Source of the DNA: Spirogloea muscicola
Taxonomy: Eukaryota; Streptophyta; Zygnematophyceae; Spirogloeales; Spirogloeaceae
Direction: 5' to 3'
Length of the DNA stretch: 16,703 nucleotides
NCBI GenBank assembly: GCA_009602725.1
Contig: WELB01000093.1
Coordinates: forward strand, 4,811 to 21,513
The notes under the pieces were generated by a model. That model saw only the letters and a list, made by a program, of their open reading frames with translations. It made no database searches and was not told the DNA's origin. The position numbers and the translations under genes were made by a program. The stretch's first letter is position 1. Each line of letters opens with the position of its first letter. Below are positions 1 through 7,559 of this stretch, piece after piece.

Positions 1-130
1 GGGGGGGAGGGCGGGAAATGGGAAGGGGGAGAGGGAGGGGGGGAGGAAGGGTGGAAGGGAGGCAGGGAAGGAGGGAGGGAGAAAATGAGAATGGGTTTCG
101 TTTGAGGAGGGGGAAGAGAAGGAGGAGGAA
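1..130. repeat. Purine-rich (G/A) low-complexity tract
   Basis: Almost all bases on the plus strand are G or A, with many runs of three to seven Gs. Such a tract could form G-quadruplex or triplex DNA (inference). It ends just where similarity to the second CTL 5' copy begins at about 131, so it marks one breakpoint of that duplication. No coding sequence is visible in it. Confidence 0.8.
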
Positions 131-690
131 CGAGAGACAAGTGGCGAAAAGTGAGCACTGATGGCAATGACGAGGTGCCTCACTGCTGCCAGCCTATCCA
201 GATGCTGAGGCCCATGACAGTTCCGGCTTGCAGCAGGAAAATAAGCAGCCACAAGGGGTCCTGGAACTTGCGGCGGCCCTTGGTGATCGCCACATCCGGC
301 GGCAGGTCGTACGCCCAGGCATTCTGGGTGTCATAATGCGCCGCCTGCGTTAGAAACGCCCGTCCTGGGTACAGTTGTAGACATGGCAGAAAAGCGGGAG
401 ATGGCCGGAAAGCGGCGGGCCATGCCCCTGTGCGCCTCAGGCAAGGAGCTCAACGGGGCTGGCGAGGGTGGCACACACTTGCGGCCGCTGTGCGCTATGC
501 AGAGAGAGGAAAAACGATCAGTACGAAAGTCCTGGCGTTGGCTCACCTCAGTCGCCACGTCGAAGGGGGTCGGCCCCACAGCATGCGGCGCGGCGGCCTT
601 GGCCATCACGCCCCTGCTCTCGCTGCGTCACCGGGGGCCGCCGGCGCTCACGAGGCGGGGCGCTAGGAGGCGGGAGGCCCAGGACGCCCA
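131..690 (-). repeat. Segmental duplication of the CTL gene 5' region, copy A
   Basis: About 560 bp match 6267-6780 in the same orientation. The match spans part of intron 2, exon 2, intron 1, exon 1 and roughly 80 bp upstream of the start codon. Intron 1 is 223 bp here and 178 bp in the other copy. A 65-bp block inside intron 1 (410-474) has only two mismatches to 6500-6564. Similarity fades beyond about 690, so the distal promoter is not shared. Confidence 0.85.
184..606 (-). CDS. Second CTL-like gene 5' end: exons 1 and 2 only (partial or fragment)
   Basis: This is a diverged copy of the first two exons of the choline-transporter-like gene at 3994-6698. Exon 1 is 606-547 (20 codons, starting MAKAAAPHAV) and exon 2 is 323-184 (46 codons plus 2 nt, starting NAWAYDLPP and ending IWIGWQ). 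Both exons have exactly the length of their counterparts. Start codon, GTGAGC donor, CACCCAG acceptor, the frame and the second donor GTGAGG are all kept. Exon 2 encodes the first membrane segment. No exon 3 is seen: after the second donor, similarity to intron 2 lasts about 50 bp and then meets the purine tract at the window edge. It is therefore either the start of a same-strand paralogue continuing to the left or a 5' fragment. Nucleotide identity to the main copy is about 85% (exon 1) and 89% (exon 2), with more replacement than silent codon changes, which hints at relaxed constraint. Confidence 0.6.
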
Positions 691-1140
691 GGTTGGTCCT
701 TGTACTCATGTGGCTTCTCCCGGTCCGGCGACCTTCAGCGCAGCCGGTCTCAGAAGTCAGGCCCTACTTGCGGAAGCGTCGTCCTCTTCTTCGGAGGGGC
801 CCTTCTTTCGGCATCTCGGAATCTCGGAAGATTCTGTTGACTTCTCTCGGGCTGTAGGCTCCGGTGGACTCGGTGGCTCGACCTCCTCCAGCGATTTGCG
901 CGGCGTGCAGTGTCTCCCGCCGCCAAGGACAGCAGAGCGGCAGCCCGGCTTCAATGCCGCCGGGTCGCTTGCTCAACTTTTTTGCGCCCTCTAGATTCTG
1001 ACTTGCGTCACTGCCTAGAGGTCATTGAGAGCACTTCTTTATTGAGAGCCCATATTCTGAAGACTTGAAGAATAGTACCCTGTTTTTTCGCCATCCGGCC
1101 CTTTTTGCCCCATCCGCCCCCATCTTCTCTGGGAGAGCCA
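691..1140. other. Intergenic, nothing recognised
   Basis: This lies upstream of the partial CTL copy and may hold its promoter. Open frames here are short, lack family motifs and overlap each other in several frames. I see no RNA gene. Confidence 0.5.
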
Positions 1141-1147
1141 CATTCAT

Positions 1148-1216
1148 TTCAGACCTTGCCCATTCCTTTGGGCTGGCCTTTCACAGCCATTGCTGTCAAT
1201 TTGGAAGAGCTGTTTC
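1148..1216 (+). repeat. Dispersed hairpin repeat, copy 1
   Basis: Positions 1154-1214 match 14247-14307 with 7 differences in 61 bases, 6 of them transitions. The core can fold: GGCTG (1171-1175), an 8-nt loop GCCTTTCA, CAGCC (1184-1188). Confidence 0.75.
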
Positions 1217-1469
1217 TTTCGGAACCTGTCAGTGAGGACGACGTCCATGAGGACCCGCTTGCCACCTCCCAGGTGTCCATGGCCCACGCCTTGCACCTGC
1301 GTGCTGGCCGTGCTCTAGCTGCAGCCTCTGGCTTTCGTCAGGGGGATTGCTTTCCGGCTGCTCTTTCTAGTCTTTCTGATTAGCGGCTCCTCACTTGTAC
1401 TTACGATGTGCTTCATCCTACCGGCCAAGCTCTGAGACAGCGCTTTTGGCCAGTTCGGACCTCGTTAAT

Positions 1470-1500
1470 TTTTCGGACTGGCTGTTCACAGTCCTTGCCC
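1470..1500 (+). repeat. Dispersed hairpin repeat, copy 2 (core only)
   Basis: The stem is GGACTG (1475-1480) and CAGTCC (1489-1494) around the loop GCTGTTCA. Compared with the usual GGGCTG/CAGCCC, one G-C pair has become A-T on both sides, so pairing is kept. Confidence 0.6.
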
Positions 1501-1527
1501 CCTAAGCTTCTTTTTCTGCTAGTTTTT

Positions 1528-1621
1528 CTTAGCGCTTCCCCTGGCCCCCTTCTCGTACTTTGTTCATCCTTTTCTGGGCTGGCTTTTCCAGCCCCTATCC
1601 TCAATGGGCGAGCCCTTTCTT
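1528..1621 (+). repeat. Dispersed hairpin repeat, long copy; inverted partner of 16526-16619
   Basis: These 94 bases match the reverse complement of 16526-16619 with about 8 differences and no gaps. Inside is a perfect 7-bp stem, GGGCTGG (1576-1582) and CCAGCCC (1588-1594), around a 5-nt loop. It probably belongs to the same mobile family as the shorter copies nearby. Confidence 0.85.
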
Positions 1622-1739
1622 TCTTTGGGAGATCCACATTCTTCTTTACCAGGAATACGCCCACCAGATCGACATGCCTCCTTCAAGGGGACCGCGTTGC
1701 GAAGTTGGACGGGCATCACCCCGGTGCCCTCCAGACCTT

Positions 1740-1800
1740 GTTGGACCTTGTCCATTCTTCCTGGGCTGGCTATCTACAGCCCCTGCCTTATATTGGGTGT
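1740..1800 (+). repeat. Dispersed hairpin repeat, copy 4
   Basis: It begins with CCTTGTCCATTC at 1746, as in the other plus-orientation copies. It carries a 6-bp stem GGGCTG (1763-1768) / CAGCCC (1777-1782) with the loop GCTATCTA. Confidence 0.65.
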
Positions 1801-1827
1801 AAGCTGTGGTCCTCTAGAGCCAATTGA

Positions 1828-2238
1828 TGTTTCGCCTCCTTACGATGCCATATCGCGCCGCGTAGGAGGTTTGGTATCCCGTGCACTCACTGCCATTGGC
1901 AGACCTAAATTTGTGGTCACCCATAAGCAATGCATCATTCTAATTAACCCACATTTGCACTGGGTCACCCCTGCCAAGCACAGGGTTGGTAAGCCCAGAC
2001 GAAGGCACAGAGCATTGCAGAATAAAGCATTTTCCATCCGCATGCCTGCATACAGGGCAATGTGCGAAGGCCAGGCTCGGCTCCCATCAGTTTCGTCTCT
2101 GGGAGCGTCTGAGTGGCGGAGATGCTCAAGTGGTTGCTCATATGCAGCACGAGTACCGCAACTGAATCTTTTATCCGGAACGTTAGACCAGGCAGCAAAG
2201 CTGATTGGCTCTTTAACCAGAGGCTGGTAAAGAGGCAA
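1828..2238 (-). pseudogene. Decayed retrotransposon-like ORF fragment (non-LTR RT C-terminal region?)
   Basis: The minus strand reads ...CNALCLRLGLP, then QCKCG, and then, after a shift to another frame, a run containing MGDHKFRSANGSE followed by ARYGIVRRRN. An LRLGLP motif followed by CxCG, GDH and basic residues is typical of the C-terminal part of non-LTR retrotransposon polyproteins in green algae and other eukaryotes (from memory of the family). The frame change near 1950, the missing later Cys and His of the zinc-knuckle-like motif and the lack of a recognisable polymerase domain upstream point to a dead remnant. The call rests on short motifs; chance similarity cannot be excluded. Confidence 0.4.
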
Positions 2239-2239
2239 A

Positions 2240-3045
2240 GAGGTCCTGTTGGCATGCTTTAAGGGTCACTTGGAAAGGCAGAGTTCCCTGAAGCACGTAA
2301 CAGGGCGTCAATACACGTTGTTGCTCAAGTAGGAATCGTCCTGATATGGACGAAGCCACCCGAGCCCAGCAGCCAGGTACGCTGGTCTGCACAAGTGGAC
2401 CAGGAGGCGACCACTAAGCTCACCGTGACGTATGGGCAGCGTACATCGGAATAGTGAGCTGGGGACTGCTCTGGGTGTGGCTGAGCAATCAAATCGGCAA
2501 GGCATAGCTGAAGCTTGCCATCAAGGGATGCAAAGATAGCATCCAAGGTGACCGAAGGTGGGACCGTTCACTAAAGGTAACACGGCCGCTCTGCAAAACT
2601 CCTGGTCAGAATGGCCAATGCCAACTGAGAGTCCCCAAGCGGAGCGAGCGGAGAAGCGCGTGTAGAGTGGTTGAGCATGCAGCAGCGTCTATCAAACGGC
2701 TGTACAAGCCAGCGGGGAGCATACAGGAGGTCAACGGAGCCAGAGATGAGGCGCGCGGTGTGCATGTCATGGATGTGTCCATCACTCTTCAGGCAGAAGC
2801 TAGTGCAGGATTGGAGGTACATGATGGAAGCCGTATGCTAAGGTAGAAGGAATCTCCTCCAAAGGGGGCGAGGAGGTAGCATTGCGACTTCAGTAACCAC
2901 GAGTGAGCACATACAAATCCGACAGGGTTTGTAGCCGGAGCGCCGCCACGGAAGCCGGTGGCCTGACTTAGAACACGCCCAGCACAAGTGCCGGAAGGCG
3001 CAAAAGAACAAAACCTCTCTCCATGACGCTCAATAGTCTTCAGTC
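2240..3045. other. Gene-poor region, possible further mobile-element debris
   Basis: I find no intact gene. Short open frames exist on both strands, but none shows a family motif. A minus-strand stretch near 2330-2400 could be an earlier, more decayed part of the element at 1828-2238; this is a weak guess. Confidence 0.35.
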
Positions 3046-3047
3046 AA

Positions 3048-3145
3048 CAAAGCAGATCGGGGAGGGGGCGAGGGCTGTGACAAGAGAAACGGCTCTTAAT
3101 ACAGTAAGGCCATGGCCGTGAGAGGCCAGCCCAACAGGACAGAAA
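3048..3145 (-). repeat. Dispersed hairpin repeat, copy 5
   Basis: The copy reads, on the plus strand, GGGGGCGAGGGCTGTGA, then GAAACGGCTCTT, then GCCGTGAGAGGCCAGCCC. It matches the reverse complement of copy 1 extended at one end. Its left part is repeated again at 3222-3258 in the same direction, about 170 bp away. Confidence 0.7.
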
Positions 3146-3221
3146 AGAGCCCAAAGGGCCTGAAGGTGCAAAAATGACCAAGCCAATATCCGTGTCAATG
3201 GATGCTCTGTAATCTCTAAAT

Positions 3222-3317
3222 TTGCAAATCGGAGAGGGGGCGAGGGCTATGAAAAAAGAAACAATGGTTGTGGAAATGTCAGCCCACAAAAGAATGAACA
3301 ACTTCTGAAGGAGCCAA
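3222..3317 (-). repeat. Dispersed hairpin repeat, copy 6 (tandem neighbour of copy 5)
   Basis: It starts with GCAAATCGGAGAGGGGGCGA, nearly as at 3053. It continues through GAAACAATGG and GTCAGCCCACAAAAGAATGA to AACTTCTGAAGGAGCC. The right part resembles the end copy at 16526-16619 (AAAGAATGAACA). Confidence 0.65.
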
Positions 3318-3319
3318 AA

Positions 3320-3990
3320 GAGAAGGGGTCGACCGGAAACAAGGGGGAGACAGACACTGCCTCTTCTTAAGGCACTTGCTTCTGCCTGACCAGTGCCGCC
3401 AGCCACTGTTTGCGGCAGCGAGCCCAATCGAGCTGCCTCGCACGCTGGCCCTTGCATGCTGCCTGCTGGCCTGCTCCTTACTGCATGAGACAAAGAGAGA
3501 GTCCACTCAGGGGAACTTGTGAGGCAGCCTACTCGCAGTCACTCACCCTCTTAAATGGTGGAGAGCTGTGCAGGCACAAAGGGCCTGCACCAGGCCAGCT
3601 GCGTGTGACCAGCAGAAGCCACCCAGCTTCTGCCATGCCCAGAGGCCTATGGACCTCAGCAAGCGACAGGCGGCCAGAGACATTGATGGAGGTAAGAGGG
3701 TCCTCATCGCAAGCAAGCCCAATTGGCCAGCAGTGCTAGGGACAACCTTTCCTCCTCATTGGCTCTCTTCCTCTCACTCCCTCAAAAGCAAGCGCGGCCT
3801 CCTGCAGCAACTCTGGCAGCACTATGGAGACTGGACGGTGGCTTCCCCTTGCACTGAGGACGCCTCACCTGCTGTACCTAAGCACGCTCGGCTATTGCCT
3901 AGTTTTCACGCAGTTGTTGACCCCTGTTACCACCTGCAGGTACTCCCAAGCAGCAGGTCTGCAGGGTCATCCTGAATGCTTCTGGGGCTG
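3320..3990. other. 3' flank of the CTL-like gene, no gene recognised
   Basis: This probably includes the 3' UTR of the minus-strand CTL gene (stop at 3994-3996). I found no TTACA (minus-strand TGTAA) here, so the poly(A) site is not placed. A perfect inverted repeat, GTGCAGGC (3568-3575) / GCCTGCAC (3583-3590), with a 7-nt loop is present; its role is unknown. Confidence 0.5.
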
Positions 3991-3993
3991 CAA

Positions 3994-6698
3994 CTACTTT
4001 CTGTGGTGGTGCGCTGCCTGGAGCTCTTGGTAGAACGCAGGCTCCAGGCGCTGCAAGCGCGCCGGCTCCTCCGCATACAGCACGAACAACGTAGTAACAA
4101 TGCTCCCAATCACCTCGAAAAGGATACCCGTCTGCATCACCCAAAGCCACTCCAGGTGTCAGAAGGGTCGCTAACAACGACAGGTAGCAGACATAGTCAC
4201 ACCAGTAATGAGGACTCGAAACTACTGCGAAAGAGGGCGGGAGTGCGTGGGTTGGGGGGTGGGTTGAAGGGGGGCCTCACAATCAGGCCCGCGGTGGGAA
4301 GTGCTGCGAAAGCGACAACAACCGCGCGGTCATCAAAGCGGCCATTCTGCGTGTAGTTGACCCACAAGCCTGCAGCAAGGCTGGCCGCAACGCCGCCAAC
4401 AAGCGCGCCAAGGTGCAGCACGCTGCGCGTCAGGTCATACTGCACCAGAGCCTGCATTCCACGACGGTGGAATAGCTCCCACGTATCCCGTGCCGCCAGC
4501 GTGTATGGCTTCCCATAGATGGCAACCTGCCAAACAGAGACTTAAGGGTTTTGATGATTGGGCACATACAAGGGAATGGAATTTGGCAGGGAAGGCGAGT
4601 GCAATTGGCATTGGGATGATAGATGGAAAGAAGGAAGAAGACATAGACAATCGCTTGAAGTGGACGAGGGAAACGAGGTGGGACAGGAGGCGGGATGAAA
4701 GAACTAAATAAGATAAGGAAGAGACCTCACAGGCCAAGAGGCAATACTTTCACTGTCCTAAACAAGATATAGACCACTTTCACCTCCTCCCTGCATCCTG
4801 AGCTGATGCCCAGGTGCGTTTGACTTGCAATTATCTTACCTCGACATAGGCATAGTGGTTGAAGAAGCGGACCATGCTCTCCAGAAAGCCAATCAGGCAT
4901 TCCACCACACAAAGGAGCACTTGAGCAAACTCCCCGGCCTGCCCCGCATTGCGACGAATTTGCTGGACCTGCTCCGCAAGCCAAGAGCTTCAGTGCACCA
5001 GCATGAGGCTGTGGATGCAGTAACTTTGGCTGCAGAAGGTGAAGCTAGCACACTTGCACTGCCTCCAGCAGCAAGACGGTGCTGCTCACCACCCAGTGCA
5101 ATGTCTGAATGAGTGCGGTGAGAAGCGAGCCAAACGCGATGCTCCCGAGGTGGTACGTGATGGCGCGGAAAAGGGAGCGGGCCACGGGGTGGTGGACGGC
5201 CGTGGCTGCGTGCAGCGGCGCAGTGGCGGCATCGTCGGCATAGAATTAGGCTGCAATGGTGCCAGCCACAGTGACAGTGACAACATTGGTGGCCACTGCG
5301 GACGTCCAGAAGAGCGACAGCATCGCCAGCGTCAGGATCCACCAGTAGTTCGTGTTGGTCTTGGACAAACTCCCCAACACGCCGACTGTCCACGCTGCAT
5401 CATAAACCTGCACAGGCAGCGCAGAGCCACCATGACTAAGATCCACCACAACAGGAACCTGAGACGACATTGTATACTAGTTGACCTTGAATCTGACCCC
5501 TAAACCCTTATGCTTGACCCGCCCTGTACAGTCCGGTACCTCATCAGACAATAGACACTTCTCTAGTCTGTGGGATTGTGACTGCATAAATGGCATGATA
5601 GCACTACAGCTTCATTGGGCATTGCACAGCAAAGAGCTCATACCAGGTACACGCAGATTGTGGCAAATGCGGCGACGTAGAGGGAGGCAAACTGACGAGA
5701 GAGGAGAAGCGCCCGCCGAATCATTACCACGGCAAATGGAATCCTGCGGCAGTTGGACACTTAAGGTCACGGAGGTCCTGGCAGTGCCCGCCGATGCAGC
5801 TGGGCTGCCTGCGGGCAAGGGCCGCACGCTGACCTCCTGATGAGTGCAATGGCCCACAGGACTGCGAGGACGAAGAGGATGGCCGTGAGGATGCCAATGA
5901 CGTAGTTTCCACGTAAAAAGGCAAGGGCAGCAGCAATGCCCGTGCCAACGGGGCCGAGCCAGACCGCGACAAAGATGAGCGGGTATGGGATTGCGTAGAG
6001 GAGGATGAGGAAGATGATTGCATACGCCCAGCCCCAGCCAGCGGCTGCGGCGAGCACCGGCCAGAATCTTAGTGTTTCCAGCCGGCCTGTCGACCACCTG
6101 TGCAACAGCACCCGTTCCCAAACGTTATGCTCTATGAGATAGCAAAGGCTTCTGGTCACCCATGAAGTGGCTGAGTGTCTCAAGCTCGAGCGAGCCAGAG
6201 TGTGTAGCGTGTGTGAGAACGAGAGGTAGTCCTCCAGCAACTTGATGCGCTTCAGTGGCAGGAGGGACGAGAGACAAGTGGCGAAACGTGAACACCGAAG
6301 AGAATGATAAGGTGCCTCACTGCTGCCAGCCTATCCAGATGCCGAGGCCCATGATAGCTCCGGCTTGCAGCAGAAATACCGGCACCCACAGCGGGTCCTG
6401 AAACTTGCGGCGGCCCTTGGTGATCGCCGCTGCCGGCGGCAGGTCGTACGCCCACGCATTCTGTGTGGGCAAAATGAAGTAAGCACAGTGGCAGACGGGA
6501 AGCGGCGGGCCATGCCCCTGTGCGCCTCAGGCAAGGAGCTCGACGGGGCTGGCGAGGGCGGCACAGGACGGCGGCCGCTGTGCGCCATGCAGAGAGAGGA
6601 GACGGAGATCAGTGAGAAGGTCCTGGCGTTGGGCTCACCTCAGGAGCCGCGGCGAAGGGGGGTGCCCCCACGGCAGGCGGCGCGGCGGCCTTGGCCAT
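3994..6698 (-). CDS. Choline transporter-like protein (SLC44/CTL/PNS1 family), 8 exons, in-frame TAA in exon 5
   Basis: Exons on the minus strand: 6698-6639, 6460-6321, 6097-5834, 5743-5644, 5407-5090, 4968-4840, 4526-4281, 4131-3994 (TAG). All introns are GT-AG and frame holds across all junctions, giving 464 codons if codon 242 is read through. The product is a multi-pass membrane protein with about ten hydrophobic segments. Family signatures are RIPFAVVMI (exon 4), LFWTSAVATNVVTVTVAGT (exon 5), YHLGSIAFGSLL (exon 5), FFNHYAYVEVAIYGKPY (exons 6-7) and VLYAEEPARL (exon 8). Family members act in choline or related solute transport and membrane trafficking; substrate here is unknown. The start at 6698 gives MAKAAAPP and is conserved in the partial copy at 606. 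Oddity: codon 242 is TAA (5248-5246), between GTIAA and FYADD, followed by 222 well-conserved codons. This may be a nonsense allele, a young pseudogene or a base-call error. The intron 3 donor is GTCAGC. Confidence 0.9.
5246..5248 (-). other. In-frame stop TAA inside conserved CTL exon 5
   Basis: Frame before (VTVTVAGTIAA) and after (FYADDAATAP, then YHLGSIAFG) is the same, and both sides match the family. Animal and fungal relatives have an aromatic pair such as Tyr-Tyr after the AG-motif, and TAC or TAT to TAA is one base change. No plausible intron removes it without deleting the conserved VAG motif. Confidence 0.85.
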
Positions 6699-6780
6699 CG
6701 CTCTCCAGCTCTCGCTGCCGTCACCGGGGCCGCCGGCGCTCGCGAGGTGGGCCGCTAGGAGGCGGGGGGCCCAAGCGCAA
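6267..6780 (-). repeat. Segmental duplication of the CTL gene 5' region, copy B (in the main gene)
   Basis: This is the partner of 131-690 and forms the 5' end of the full CTL-like gene. The left boundary lies in intron 2 at a short shared purine-rich stretch; the right boundary lies upstream of the start codon. Confidence 0.85.
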
Positions 6781-7017
6781 GCCGAGCGCTGCAAGACCTC
6801 CTTGCTCCGGAAAACGGCGGCGCCACCATGGCGCAGCGAAGGCGGCGGCGGACGACCGCCGCCCTGGAAGCCATGCCCCGACTGCCGCTCCCGCCGCGTG
6901 ACGGAGCTCGCAGGACGCGCTACGGCTGGCCGGAGCGGCAGCCGCTGCGGCAGCTAGGAGCGCGGGAGACCGTCGCGCCGCGGCGCTTCCCACGGGCCCG
7001 CCAGCGCGAAGCTCCGG

Positions 7018-7023
<6 letters not shown>

Positions 7024-7056
<33 letters not shown>

Positions 7057-7074
7057 GCCTTGAGGGGGGGGGGG
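7024..7074. repeat. CGG triplet run followed by an 11-G run
   Basis: About 11 uninterrupted CGG units (7024-7056) are followed shortly by 11 consecutive Gs (7064-7074). A second run of about 9 units lies at 7400-7427. Confidence 0.9.
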
Positions 7075-7399
7075 CTTGCCACGTAGGACGGAGATGGAGG
7101 GCTTGTCCCTGACTTGGAGCAGCTTGACGCCGCCACGCGGCGCGCGCTCGCCCGCCGCAGTTAGCTGCCGAGACGGGGGGGGGCAGGCACCGCTAACCCC
7201 CCGCTAATCTCACCGCACTGCCCCCCGCTTTGGGGAAATGCTGCCAGAGATCCACGCACTGGCGGTTCCGGCGAGACCTTCCGCACAGATACGCGCGGAG
7301 GAAGATTGTTTTGTCGCCCCCAGAAAGCCCGCCTGACTGCCTCGCACAACGCGCATTGTCTCCCGGCCGCGGCCCTGGCCGAGGCCCCGGCGCCGCAAG

Positions 7400-7427
7400 C
7401 GGCGGCGGCGGCGGCGGCGGCGGCGGC
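7400..7427. repeat. CGG triplet run in the V-ATPase H 5' region
   Basis: A run of CGG units lies about 130 bp before the start codon, probably in the promoter or 5' UTR. A telomere-like GGGTTAGGG follows at 7432-7440. Confidence 0.85.
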
Positions 7428-7559
7428 AACAGGGTTAGGGTGTGGGGTCTAGGGCTGCGCTGCGTCCGGCACTGGTAGCGTGCCTGGCGACGGCGGCGGT
7501 GGCGGCAGAGCCGGGCTCGGCTGTGGAGCCCGGGGCGGTCCTGCGCCGGCGCCGCCGCC

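Larger units (their letters stand above)
6699..7559. promoter_or_regulatory. Divergent promoter region shared by CTL-like and V-ATPase H genes
   Basis: The 861 bp between the two start codons are very GC-rich and hold both 5' UTRs and core promoters. I see no clear TATA box. Notable are CGG triplet runs at 7024-7056 and 7400-7427 and G runs at 7064-7074 (11 Gs) and 7175-7183. A shared, bidirectional GC-rich promoter is inferred from the head-to-head arrangement only. Confidence 0.55.

Noticed and set aside
383-994. 203-codon plus-strand open frame
   Set aside because: It runs antisense to the conserved CTL 5' copy, whose minus-strand exons, splice sites and start are all matched in the main gene; the frame has no family motif.
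5185-5275. A small intron removing the TAA in CTL exon 5
   Set aside because: The only GT sites nearby have poor donor sequences and their use would delete the conserved TVAGT motif; CTAAT as a branch site is not enough support.
7432-7440. Telomere-like GGGTTAGGG
   Set aside because: Only one and a half units beside a CGG run; too short to call an interstitial telomere.
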